Under the pieces are notes generated by a model. It had not been told where the DNA came from and made no database searches. It worked only from the letters and a program-made list of their open reading frames with translations. The translations under genes and the position numbers were made by a program. Positions 49,660-57,812 of a stretch of 64,000 bases of DNA are shown here, piece by piece. Source of the stretch: an uncultured Candidatus Saccharibacteria bacterium (GTDB lineage: Bacteria; Patescibacteriota; Saccharimonadia; Saccharimonadales; Saccharimonadaceae); contig CANENS010000005.1 of the NCBI GenBank assembly GCA_947428935.1, positions 1 through 64,000 of the forward strand, in the 5' to 3' direction. Each line of letters starts with the position of its first letter. The stretch's first letter is position 1.

Positions 49660-49938
49660 TTGATGGGGTTTGTGATGATAAATCAATATCTCCAAAAGAT
49701 AAAAACTGGGCACTCGATTGCTGAGTTCTTAGTGCTGCCGAGATTTAGGCGAAATGGAGTGGGTAGTGAAGTGGCGAGACGGTGCTTTGCAATGTATCCT
49801 GGAAATTGGGAAGTCGGTCCAGCAGATGGGGGTGATTCGGCGTATAAGTTTTGGAAAAAGGTGATCAATGATGTGACGAAGAAAAATAACCAACTCGAAG
49901 ACGGGCTATTTGTGTTTAAGGTAGAGGAGGAGAAGTAG
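49660..49938 (+). pseudogene. C-terminal fragment of a GNAT acetyltransferase
   Basis: Ninety-two codons cover the acetyl-CoA binding part (LPRFRRNGVGSEVARR, the RxxGxG/A motif) and the end of a GNAT protein. The N-terminal strands are missing. The frame may still be expressed, but an active enzyme is unlikely. It lies 2 bases before the HD-like gene. Confidence 0.65.
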
Positions 49939-49940
49939 GA

Positions 49941-50543
49941 ATGGGAATCATAGATCAAGTAAAGATCCTGATTCAGCAGAAATCTGATGAGTATCAAGCG
50001 AGCGATCCAGGTCAATATGACTTTTGGAACGGAGATTTAAAGTATGCTTATCATGAGGCGATAGAACTGGCGAAACGGTATGGAGCAGATCTGGAAATTG
50101 TGCAACTTGGAGCATTGCTACATGGCATCGCTCTGCTTGAGAAAGTGGGCACGAAAGCCGACCACCACGAGGATGGTAAGGTGTTGGCTGAGATCGAAAG
50201 GCAGCAGCAGAGGCTGGATAGTATGGATCAAGGCTACTATGTAACCGTAGAATACCTGCTCAATCTCTTTGAGCACGCTGCCGACATCTTTAAGGTTGCG
50301 AACTCGAACGAGAAACGCCAAATCCTGAGTATGCTACTATCGAACCTCTATTTTGACGGTGAAAACCTCACTTATACCCTGAAAGAGCCCCTTGCAGGGC
50401 TCTTCCTCAAAAAACGAAGTTCGGTATGGCAGGGCCTCAAGGACTTAATTCTCAACCCCACTAAATATATGGTAGCACTTGGTGAGTTTAATGTCGAGTG
50501 TGCGAGGGCATTGCTAAAAAATATGGGGCCTGTTCTGTTTTGA
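49941..50543 (+). CDS. Fusion of a defective HD domain with a serine recombinase tail
   Basis: Of 200 residues, the first 80 or so are an HD phosphohydrolase N-terminus in which the HD pair reads HG (GALLHGIALLE). From RQQQRLDSMDQGYYVTVEYL onward the sequence is that of a large serine recombinase C-terminus (EKRQILSMLLSNLYFDGENL, TLKEPLAGLF). The two halves belong to unrelated families, so this is a decayed, recombined locus and not a working gene. AGGAG precedes the ATG. Confidence 0.7.
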   Translation: MGIIDQVKILIQQKSDEYQASDPGQYDFWNGDLKYAYHEAIELAKRYGADLEIVQLGALLHGIALLEKVGTKADHHEDGKVLAEIERQQQRLDSMDQGYYVTVEYLLNLFEHAADIFKVANSNEKRQILSMLLSNLYFDGENLTYTLKEPLAGLFLKKRSSVWQGLKDLILNPTKYMVALGEFNVECARALLKNMGPVLF

Positions 50544-50561
50544 ACAGTAGTTGTCTTCGAG

Positions 50562-51473
50562 TTAAGACCCCAGCATTTTGCTGATGATTTCTTTGCGAAG
50601 ATAAAGGTGTTTGGATACAAGATAATCGTTTTGCTTCTTCAAGTCTAAAAGATTTATGAAATAACTTTCAAGTAGGTTTGAGCTAGTAAGAATATAATTT
50701 TTGCCTTCGGAAATACAGATGATACTAGCAATCCAATTTGACGATATAGAAGACATTATTTTGATGATTTCAGTGATTTTGGATAGAATAACTTTACTAT
50801 TCCAAAGTGTCAACTGAGCAAAAGTGACCATATGTGGAATACCTGGGATTGTAATATCCTTACAATCCTGCGATAGAGAAGTTTTGAGATTTTCGGCAAC
50901 CGTATCACTTACTGACGAAAAATACCAAGCTGTAAAATCTCCGAGAGTCGTATTGGCGATTTTTGTCAGCTTATCCGCAGCTTGACGGTCGCGTGCAGTA
51001 GTAATATTGGCATTAAAATTCAGTGTATTATCAAGAATCGCCCCAAGCAGTAATTTTGCAATTTCCGGAGACATTTTATCGTAATCCCAACATTCGCCCC
51101 ACCATTCGAAAACACTTGTGGCTACGGCACCAATTTTCTCAATTACAACCTTATCGCCGATTCGTTCACGCCAATATTCTTCGTAACCCGGATGATGGTC
51201 GATAAGTTCCAAGATTTGCTCGTCACTCACAAATTTAGCAATCGCATCTGGATCGGAAACATCCAAAATAATCACCTGGTCGTTTGGTTGAAGATTAAAA
51301 GTTCTATTTTCCAGCTCCGCTAATCGTAAATCAGATGGAACACTATAGTTTGGAGCGATCGGAATATAATCTTGAGCAGATTTTCCGCGCTGGTTTAATA
51401 AATCCGTATACGCCAAGATGGACGCATAGGCATCAATATCTGCATAGCTACCAACAACGGGAATCCAAATCAT
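50562..51473 (-). CDS. DHH family phosphoesterase
   Basis: A 303-residue DHH phosphoesterase, related to manganese-dependent inorganic pyrophosphatases. Metal ligands: D in SYADIDAYAS, D in ILDVSDPD, and the IDHHPGYEE triad. GAILDNTLNF is a further signature. A DHHA2-like C-terminal domain is expected but is poorly matched. It may hydrolyse pyrophosphate or a dinucleotide. It sits beside tRNA-Trp. Confidence 0.8.
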   Translation of the reverse strand: MIWIPVVGSYADIDAYASILAYTDLLNQRGKSAQDYIPIAPNYSVPSDLRLAELENRTFNLQPNDQVIILDVSDPDAIAKFVSDEQILELIDHHPGYEEYWRERIGDKVVIEKIGAVATSVFEWWGECWDYDKMSPEIAKLLLGAILDNTLNFNANITTARDRQAADKLTKIANTTLGDFTAWYFSSVSDTVAENLKTSLSQDCKDITIPGIPHMVTFAQLTLWNSKVILSKITEIIKIMSSISSNWIASIICISEGKNYILTSSNLLESYFINLLDLKKQNDYLVSKHLYLRKEIISKMLGS

Positions 51474-51495
51474 AATTCTTGTCCTTTACATTGTC

Positions 51496-51570
51496 TGGCA
51501 GGGGTGCTCGGAATTGAACCAAGATCTACGGTTTTGGAGACCGCTATACTAGCCATTGTACTACACCCCT
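51496..51570 (-). tRNA. tRNA-Trp (CCA anticodon)
   Basis: A full cloverleaf on the minus strand: 7-bp acceptor stem (AGGGGTG with CACCCCT), anticodon loop CTCCAAA with CCA, T-loop TTCAATT. The 3' CCA is encoded (51496-51498). Confidence 0.93.
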
Positions 51571-52082
51571 AACGTCTTTATTATAGCATAAAACGTCCAA
51601 GATTGCGGAAAAATCTCTGATTATTTTGCAGCCTTTCGTCTGCCAATTTCTTTATATGGAAAACTGCAACATTTTTGGTAAAACTAGTCCAAATTGAACA
51701 AATCGTGTGTCGGATTCGTTTTGTAAAAAGCGAATCCCTTCTAACGTCGACTCGGACAAACATAAAACAAGGTTTTAGGTTTGTCGCTCGTTTCCTATGA
51801 GGTTCAAAGTCTGGACAAAAAATGGAAAGTGTGCTATAATGAAAGAATAGGGTCCAAAAATAGAACTTTTTCTTCACCTCGGGATAACGTAATGTGTTGC
51901 GTTGGGGTACAAAGGGCAAAATACCCGACCTGCACTTTTTAACGAGAAAGTCGCGTTTGGAGCTGTTTCGGCGTTCTCTAGGGCGAAATACTTTTTGAAT
52001 TGAAATGGTTTTGTGGAATGGGGATCTATTGATTTTGTTCGAACTGTGCTATTATAATAGTAATGGTTAGAGTGGGAGAAAA
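51571..52082 (+). other. Non-coding gap upstream of the GH57-like gene
   Basis: No gene is seen. It carries two promoters in the same direction about 200 bases apart: the recurring one (51811-51850) and a gene-proximal one (TTGATT and TATAAT at about 52030-52059). The 190 bases between could be an alternative leader or a small RNA. Confidence 0.5.
51811..51850 (+). promoter_or_regulatory. Recurring promoter, copy 7
   Basis: TGGACA, 17-bp spacer ending GTGTGC, TATAAT and TAGG seven bases later. It is a weaker -35 variant of the family, 230 bases before the GH57-like gene. Confidence 0.75.
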
Positions 52083-53825
52083 ATGATGCGAGTAATCCAT
52101 TTATGTTTTCGGTTGGGTATGCCAGAAATAGCGACTTTGCAAGGGCAAGAGGAGTCGGATTTTGAGCGCAATCGTTTTAAGCAGTATGATCAAGAAGTAA
52201 TTCAGCCTTTTTTGGCACTTTTGGAGCGTAATATGCAGCGAGAGGCGCATTTGCATGTTTCTCTGTTTGCGAATGGGCGATTTTGGGAACAGGCGGAGGT
52301 CTACGCTCCGGAACTGATTGAGCGTTTTAGTAGGTTGATAAAACGTGGCCAAGTTGAATTAATTGCGACTTCGTATTATGATTCATGGAGTTTTTTCTAT
52401 GATCGAGCGGATTTTGCGGACCAAGTTGAATTACATTTGCGCAAAGTCGAGCGGTTATTTGGCGTAAAATGTCAGATTTTGGCCGGAACAGATTGGGTTT
52501 ACGACGATGCCATGGCACAGTGGGCGGAAGAACATAATTTTGCGGTGATGTTGGCAAAAGTACCGCAAACTAATTTAAAATGGCGGACGGCGAATCGCGT
52601 GTACGAAGCAAGTGGCTGTCAATATTTGCGCTTGTTATTTAATAATGAGCGTTTTGAGGATTTGCTGACTAAGGCTGATCGTAGCCCCCTTTTAACCATA
52701 CTGAAGAGTGGTAAAGATAAGCCGGTCCAGGCGCAGTTTTCCTTGCCAAGGTTTCGTAAAGAATTGGGGTTGGAAAATTTGCGCGGAAGTTTACTGAATT
52801 TGTTTTTGGATGCGGACGTTTTTGTGCGTTTTCGCGATTATGGGATTGTGGGCCTTTTTGACGAGATGTTTCGAACTTTGAACTATGATGCGGGTTATCG
52901 TTTTGTGAATGCTTCCGAAGCTTGTGTGTTCGAGGTGCCATCGGCCGCGGTTAGTATTAATCGCACTTCGCAGGAAAAGTCAGCTGAGCAAGCTTCGGGC
53001 TCGGCTATGATGGTGCGCGAGGAGCGTGAAGCCTTACCACATTGGTTGATGGGTAAGTCGCAACAGACCGCGATTAAAATGCTGAGACAGTTGCGCGAGC
53101 AAGTTGATCGAGTCGGCAATCGGGACCAACAGCGGCTTTACCGTGCTTTGGCCTGTTCGCAGTGTTTGGCGAACGAGGAAAAGGCGCAGAAGGTATTAGC
53201 GGATTTAGAAAATTTGACAACGGAGCTGGGGAAGGCTGAGGTAGAGCCGGTGACTTCGCGAGAGAAAGCGGTTGATGCGCTGAGCTTGGAAGTGATCGAT
53301 CAATCTGATCAATCTGGTGTGGTGCAGGTTTTGTTTGCGCCGGCTATGATGGCGACTGATTCGGTGAAAAAGGCGGAAGAGGAAGATTGTGCTGTGCAGG
53401 TAAAGATTTTGCCGCGATCGCAGCGGACTAAATCTCGAAACACGACTGGGAGCGAGAATAACAATGCGGTGAAAGTAAAAATTATAAAATCACAGGCCTT
53501 GAGGGTGGCAGTTGCAGAGCCTTCTTCCGATCAGGATGGCATTATAAGGGTGCAAGTGCAGGGTAAAAAATGCGCTTCAGAGCGGAATTTTGATGAGTTA
53601 AAGAATTATGCCGAATTGCCGGAAGCGGAGGTGATCGAGGCGCAAGGAGCTACGGACGCTACTGAGCGTATTGATGATTCGGCTATGGCTTTTGCGCCGA
53701 TTGAAGTTCCAACTTTGCGTTTGTCGCGTTGCCGAGCTCTAAAGGTGCGGCCTAGCTCAGTTTCGGATCATCCCAAAACCAAGATTCGGCGTAAGACGCT
53801 ACGGCGTAGCTTGGTGATCGAATAG
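52083..53825 (+). CDS. Degenerate GH57-like protein with repeat-rich C-terminus
   Basis: A 580-residue protein. The N-terminal 260 residues follow the GH57 alpha-amylase barrel (MRVIHLCFRLG, RGQVELIATSYYDSWSFFY, WAEEHNFAVMLAK). The family landmarks are altered: the HQP motif near the start reads GMP, and the NTELIY-like nucleophile segment reads GTDWVYDD, with Asp in place of Glu. It is probably not a standard amylase. The C-terminal part (about 420-540) holds several short V-x-V-K-I strand repeats and a basic end. Leader and promoters lie upstream; the ATG follows GGGAG. Confidence 0.65.
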   Translation: MMRVIHLCFRLGMPEIATLQGQEESDFERNRFKQYDQEVIQPFLALLERNMQREAHLHVSLFANGRFWEQAEVYAPELIERFSRLIKRGQVELIATSYYDSWSFFYDRADFADQVELHLRKVERLFGVKCQILAGTDWVYDDAMAQWAEEHNFAVMLAKVPQTNLKWRTANRVYEASGCQYLRLLFNNERFEDLLTKADRSPLLTILKSGKDKPVQAQFSLPRFRKELGLENLRGSLLNLFLDADVFVRFRDYGIVGLFDEMFRTLNYDAGYRFVNASEACVFEVPSAAVSINRTSQEKSAEQASGSAMMVREEREALPHWLMGKSQQTAIKMLRQLREQVDRVGNRDQQRLYRALACSQCLANEEKAQKVLADLENLTTELGKAEVEPVTSREKAVDALSLEVIDQSDQSGVVQVLFAPAMMATDSVKKAEEEDCAVQVKILPRSQRTKSRNTTGSENNNAVKVKIIKSQALRVAVAEPSSDQDGIIRVQVQGKKCASERNFDELKNYAELPEAEVIEAQGATDATERIDDSAMAFAPIEVPTLRLSRCRALKVRPSSVSDHPKTKIRRKTLRRSLVIE

Positions 53826-54000
53826 AGATAAAGTTCTTGGATGTCGGGTACTCTCGATGTGTGAGGGTTTTGAGTCGGCTTTTGCAGAATATTGGCGAAT
53901 ATGAGGTTTGGATGTAATATATAATTTACGCTTTTTGAGTCGGTGCTTTGTAAGAATGTTGTAAATTTTGCAACGTTCTTGTACGGAAAGAATTTATATT

Positions 54001-54032
54001 GAGGCCGATGGTTGAGGCCGATGGTTGAGGCG
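54001..54032. repeat. Short 13-bp tandem repeat
   Basis: Two and a half copies of GAGGCCGATGGTT lie between the GH57-like gene and rpmG. Nothing else is seen in this 270-base gap apart from the rpmG terminator. Confidence 0.8.
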
Positions 54033-54056
54033 GTTTCGTTATAAAGCCAAATCATC

Positions 54057-54090
54057 AAAAAATATACTTCCTCAAGGGCGGAAGTATATT
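54057..54090 (-). terminator. Terminator of rpmG
   Basis: An 11-bp stem (AATATACTTCC with GGAAGTATATT) followed on the minus strand by a run of T, 8 bases past the rpmG stop. Confidence 0.85.
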
Positions 54091-54097
54091 TTAGGGC

Positions 54098-54307
54098 TTA
54101 GCGCTTTTTCTCTTTCACTTCGTTGCGTCCGAGATTCTTCTTGGTTTCGGTAAAAACTACGTGCTTACGCAAGACTGGATCGTATTTACGCAAGCTGAGT
54201 TTATCTGGAGTGTTCGCCGTATTCTTTTTGGTATAATAGGCGCGAATTCCTGATTCTTCCGAAACTAAACCGACTAGTTTACGCTTGGTGTTACTCTTCT
54301 TTGCCAT
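54098..54307 (-). CDS. rpmG: 50S ribosomal protein L33, zinc-free form
   Basis: A 69-residue L33 (bL33): [20 protein letters not shown] and KHVVFTETK are typical. The four zinc-binding cysteines are replaced (SEESG and DPVLRK where CxxC pairs are usual). It is a single gene with its own -10 (TACAAT) and terminator. Confidence 0.92.
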   Translation of the reverse strand: MAKKSNTKRKLVGLVSEESGIRAYYTKKNTANTPDKLSLRKYDPVLRKHVVFTETKKNLGRNEVKEKKR

Positions 54308-54354
54308 AATACTTGTTATTGTATCACAAAAGAAACTCCATGTAAATCATGAAA

Positions 54355-54948
54355 TTACTCAAAAACTTGCCGAATTTGGGCAGTAATTCCCTTTCCAGTG
54401 TTTGGTACATCCGAAGAATAGATAAAATCGGCTAAAAATAGTAATAAAAGGCACCAACAAAGGATCTTTTTGGGGCGGAACTTGATTCGGTTAGCTATTT
54501 TACATAACAATGGGTACAGAAAGTAAATGACTGCTAACCCGCAACAGCCGAAGGCAGTTATGCTGAGCAAACACACGCGGCCGTTGAGGTTTAGCCATAA
54601 GTCACCGTAATCCCACCATTTGTGATGCCTGAAGACTTCTAAATACCAGCCGGTACCATATTCAATTAGTCCACAAGTTAGCGCCGATAGGAGAAAAACT
54701 ACGAGGGGCTGGCTGCGAAAACGGTCGAAGAGTAGAGCTATAATGAGAGCACCGCAGCCATAAATTGGCAGCCATGGCCCATGCAACACTCCTCGATTAG
54801 CTAGGATGCCAGTCTGAAGTAAGGTTAAAATAACTTCCCAGATCCAGCCTAAACAAGCGCAAGTAAAAAAGAGGAGTACGTAATTATAAAATGGATTTTC
54901 AGTATGGGCTTTGTTCTCCCTGCCTGATGCTTTTGCTTTGGTTTCCAT
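54355..54948 (-). CDS. CmpB-like putative ABC transporter permease (type IV)
   Basis: A 197-residue membrane protein with about five spans. GVLHGPWLPIYGCGA and GTGWYLEVFRHHKWWDYGD are signatures of the CmpB/DUF1113-type family, found in Firmicutes and CPR genomes. The function is not established and no ATPase partner is nearby. TATAAT lies 18 bases before the ATG and no Shine-Dalgarno sequence is present. Confidence 0.8.
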   Translation of the reverse strand: METKAKASGRENKAHTENPFYNYVLLFFTCACLGWIWEVILTLLQTGILANRGVLHGPWLPIYGCGALIIALLFDRFRSQPLVVFLLSALTCGLIEYGTGWYLEVFRHHKWWDYGDLWLNLNGRVCLLSITAFGCCGLAVIYFLYPLLCKIANRIKFRPKKILCWCLLLLFLADFIYSSDVPNTGKGITAQIRQVFE

Positions 54949-55244
54949 AGTTGACTTTTACTATTAGGATTATATCAGATTCCGAACGAAAAATGAAGAG
55001 TGTAGAAAAAGGTTTTTGAGCATAGTGGACTTCAATGCGTCTTGGAACTATTTGTCAATTAAGAATGTTTTCATGTTGGAGTGTGCAAAATTTGGTCTGC
55101 TATAGGTTTAGGAAGTAGGACAACGCGATTCTTTATAATCACTACTCACAGTTTGTGGCGTTCAAAAAAAGTAAGTTCTCTTTTTCCCTGCAAATACACT
55201 AGCTACTTCGCGGCTACGGTGCTAGTTCTGCTGCAAAGGTGTTT
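54949..55244. other. Non-coding gap
   Basis: Apart from the -10 of the CmpB-like gene, I see no gene, repeat or clear motif in this stretch. Confidence 0.6.
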
Positions 55245-55282
55245 AATATAATAATCTGGACTTAAGTCCAGATTATTATATT
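55245..55282. terminator. Perfect 38-nt palindrome next to tRNA-Tyr
   Basis: Both 19-base arms pair perfectly around a central CTTAAG with no loop. It begins directly at the encoded CCA end of tRNA-Tyr and could end its transcript. Its lack of a loop is unusual for a terminator. Confidence 0.6.
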
Positions 55283-55366
55283 GGTGCTGGAAGTAGGACT
55301 CGAACCTACGAAGGCCGAAGCCGAGAGATTTACAGTCTCTTGTCATTGCCACTAGACGATTCCAGC
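55282..55366 (-). tRNA. tRNA-Tyr (GTA anticodon)
   Basis: Acceptor GCTGGAA with TTCCAGC, anticodon loop CTGTAAA with GTA, a long variable arm as expected for tRNA-Tyr, and T-loop TTCGAGT. The 3' CCA is encoded. Confidence 0.95.
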
Positions 55367-55450
55367 TTGCATGGGATTAGCGTAATCTACGCTACCTTGA
55401 TTATATCAAACCTTGCGCAAAAATACAAGGTTTGTTATACTAAGTTCATT

Positions 55451-55526
55451 GCCGTGTTAGCTCAGTTAGTAGAGCAGCCGCCTTGTAAGCGGCAGGTCGT
55501 CGGGGCAGAGCCGACACACGGCTCCA
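55451..55526 (+). tRNA. tRNA-Thr (TGT anticodon) with abnormal T-loop
   Basis: Acceptor GCCGTGT with ACACGGC, anticodon loop CTTGTAA with TGT, and encoded CCA are all sound. The T-arm stem GTCGG/CCGAC closes a loop GGCAGAG in place of the near-universal TTCRANY, and the D-loop has AG where GG is usual. It could be a pseudogene or a tRNA with a changed elbow. Confidence 0.8.
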
Positions 55527-55574
55527 TTTTTTTGTTGGAAAACTAGATGTTTGCCGATTGAATACGGTTTTTGA

Positions 55575-56351
55575 CTAAATTTGTTTGACGCGTCGGGTAG
55601 CGGGCGCGGTTCTTTTTGGTGTAGCGGCAGCTTGGGTGCTGCGTTTTGCTGGCGTGGCGCGCTTCGCCGTAGTTCTGGCTGTCTGGGCGGTGCGAGGAGC
55701 GCGTTTACCGTGTGGGCGAGGTTTAGCGACCGCAGATTCTTTAGCTAGCTGCTCTTCGATCCGAGCGGTAACATCGGCTAATGCTTCGGTATTACCAGCG
55801 GCTTCATGAATATTGAGGATTTGGCGTAAAGTGTTGATATTATGATCGAGCAAATATGCATTTTCCAGTGCTTCAATGGCTGATTTGGTGCGCCCGAGCT
55901 TTTCACGGGCTTTGGCCAATGCGATGTGACGGGCTGGGATGTTGCTTTCCAGTTCGATCGCCTGTTCGAAAGCCATCGCAGCTTTCTCGTACGAGCCGGT
56001 TTCAAGATAAATCAAACCAACGTTATGGAGCGAAGAAGGGTTATTGTCTAGTGATTGGGCGATTTCGAAGCACTCAATCGCCTCATCAAACTTCTGCTCT
56101 TTCGCATACAGAATTCCTAGGCGGTTGTAAGCAGCAGCGTTTTTCTCGTCAAACTTCAAAATGGTAAGCAGGGCTTTTTCGGCGCGTAAAGGTTTATGGT
56201 CACGCATGGAATCTTGCGCCGCGTTCCAAAGTTTCTCCATTTGCATATCATAGCGTGCATTATGCGGTGTTTCAGCTTTCTTGCGCTTAAAAATCGGAAA
56301 TCCAAAAGTCAGATATAGCGCCAAGACCGCCAGTACTGCAATACCAATCAT
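55575..56351 (-). CDS. TPR protein with basic C-terminal tail
   Basis: A 258-residue protein with an N-terminal membrane anchor (about 2-20). Four to five tetratricopeptide repeats follow (about 40-190; for example AAAYNRLGILYAKEQKFDEA). The last 55 residues are Ala/Lys/Arg/Pro/Thr-rich. TPRs mediate protein contacts; partners are unknown. A TAGAAT -10 ends six bases before the ATG, which suggests leaderless expression. Confidence 0.85.
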   Translation of the reverse strand: MIGIAVLAVLALYLTFGFPIFKRKKAETPHNARYDMQMEKLWNAAQDSMRDHKPLRAEKALLTILKFDEKNAAAYNRLGILYAKEQKFDEAIECFEIAQSLDNNPSSLHNVGLIYLETGSYEKAAMAFEQAIELESNIPARHIALAKAREKLGRTKSAIEALENAYLLDHNINTLRQILNIHEAAGNTEALADVTARIEEQLAKESAVAKPRPHGKRAPRTAQTARTTAKRATPAKRSTQAAATPKRTAPATRRVKQI

Positions 56352-56413
56352 ATATATATTCTATCATGTCGTGTGCGAAAACGCCAATTTTGCTATATTC
56401 GAAGGATTTTTGA

Positions 56414-56419
56414 TATACT
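56414..56419 (+). promoter_or_regulatory. -10 of the IPP-isomerase-like gene, leaderless
   Basis: TATACT ends six bases before the ATG at 56426 and no Shine-Dalgarno sequence is present. Confidence 0.5.
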
Positions 56420-56425
56420 ATAGAT

Positions 56426-56996
56426 ATGGGTATAAAATCGGATAATCAGCCAGATGAATATTTAGATGTCCTGGATCAGAACGGTGAGAAAACTGGGGAG
56501 CGGAAGTTGCGCTCAGCGGTGCATCGTGATGGTGATTGGCATCGGACGGTGCATATTTGGCTGGTAAATCCTCGGGGTGAGATTCTCTTGCAGCGGCGCA
56601 CTTTGACTAAGAAGACGCATCCGGGTATGCTGGATGTTTCTTGTGCCGGACATCTATTGGCGGGAGATACACCTAAAAGCGGCGCTTTACGAGAATTGGC
56701 AGAAGAGCTGGGCGTCGCAGCAAAGCCAGAGCAGCTGCAATTTCTGGCTACGATCCAGCGTGCAAAGAAGATGGACTCTGGCATTACTGATAAACAGTAT
56801 ATTGATATTTTCTTGCTGCAGACTGAGCTAGAATTGCAAGATTTTGAGCTGCAGATGGAGGAGGGTAGCTGACGTGCAATATGTTTCGCCGGCGGAGCTA
56901 AAGCAGATGATTGCCGAGGGCAAATCCGATTTAGCTGATCGCGGAGAAGAATACGAGATTTTGTTTCGAACGCTGGAGACGATACAAAATAAATAG
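56426..56996 (+). pseudogene. NUDIX (IPP isomerase-like) gene with a one-base frameshift near its end
   Basis: The first 148 codons are a NUDIX protein of the isopentenyl-diphosphate isomerase-like branch (YLDVLDQNGEKTG, HRTVHIWLVN, SCAGHLLAGD, and a box with RELAEELG). The frame stops at 56872, but the next frame carries on with the expected end (VADVQYVSPAELKQMIAEGK) to 56996. One extra G in GAGGAGGG (about 56866) explains it. The shortened protein keeps the catalytic box, so it may still work. The change may also be a sequencing error. Confidence 0.8.
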
Positions 56997-57013
56997 CTCG
57001 GGAGCGAAATTAT

Positions 57014-57110
57014 TGACCAACGGTCAATTTTGCAGTTTTGACAGGGGTAGAAAAACTGACCAATAGTCATTTTTTGCCTTTGGTGGAGATAAGAAACTGA
57101 CCAACGGTCA
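57014..57110. promoter_or_regulatory. Three operator-like palindromes between convergent genes
   Basis: TGACCAACGGTCA at 57014-57026 and 57098-57110, and the decayed TGACCAATAGTCA at 57057-57069. The starts are 43 and 41 bp apart, about four helical turns. The form TGACCnnnGGTCA is like TetR-type operators, but no promoter lies here. Confidence 0.5.
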
Positions 57111-57139
57111 TTTTAGCCTAAAATAAGCCATTTTCACTT

Positions 57140-57811
57140 TTAAATTAAATCAGCGATCAAATGCAATTTGATATGCCCATTTTTGTTAAGGTTGTCGTAT
57201 AATTTGATAAATTTAGGAATTTTGTGTAAGAATTTGGGGTTTTTGGTTTTGAAATAGGATTTATATAATAATTCAATTGCGGTTTTGCTTGAATCGAGCG
57301 CAATTTGGCGAGGTTTGGTTTTATTTTTGGTAATCTCGGTTGCAAGATCAATTAAATCGTTGGGTTCGGCCGTGATCATGCGTTTAGCGAAAGCCATGAT
57401 TTTTTTGTCGGCGCCGGGTGCTTGATCGAGCATGTTCTTTTGGCGTAAGTAGAAAACCTGAGCGCGAGATAAGATGGTGGGGAGCAATGCGGAAGGTTGC
57501 TCGGTCAGCAGCACGAAATGACAGTGCGGACTAGGCTCTTCAAAAGTCTTTAGGAAGGCGTTTTGGGCAGCCTCATTCATAGCGTCGGCTGGCGTGATCA
57601 CAAAAAATCGCTCTTTGATTTCTTTGTGGTTGCAAAGACTGAGCAGCTCGCGGATTTGCTCAACTGTGATGATTTGAGTTTTTTTGTCGTCGCCCGGGCG
57701 GACGTAAATCGGCGTTGGCAGTTTGAGTTTAGTGTCGGGTGGGACCACGAAGACTGTGCAGCTAACCTTGGTGGCGATTTGGGGGATTTCCCGCGGATTG
57801 CCGAAAAACAT
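57140..57811 (-). CDS. holB: DNA polymerase III delta-prime-like subunit
   Basis: A 223-residue protein of the clamp-loader delta-prime type. NEAAQNAFLKTFEEPSPHCH, and TILSRAQ in place of the SRC motif, mark the AAA+ core. The N-terminal P-loop region of longer homologues is missing. The ATG at 57811 (MFFGNPREI) is chosen because the longer frame overlaps the RluA gene by 200 bases. It starts one base before the RluA stop, so the two are coupled. Confidence 0.78.
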   Translation of the reverse strand: MFFGNPREIPQIATKVSCTVFVVPPDTKLKLPTPIYVRPGDDKKTQIITVEQIRELLSLCNHKEIKERFFVITPADAMNEAAQNAFLKTFEEPSPHCHFVLLTEQPSALLPTILSRAQVFYLRQKNMLDQAPGADKKIMAFAKRMITAEPNDLIDLATEITKNKTKPRQIALDSSKTAIELLYKSYFKTKNPKFLHKIPKFIKLYDNLNKNGHIKLHLIADLI

Positions 57812-57812
57812 G

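Noticed and set aside
57014-57110. Terminator function of the three palindromes
   Set aside because: Stems of five bases without T runs are too weak; an operator-like role fits better.
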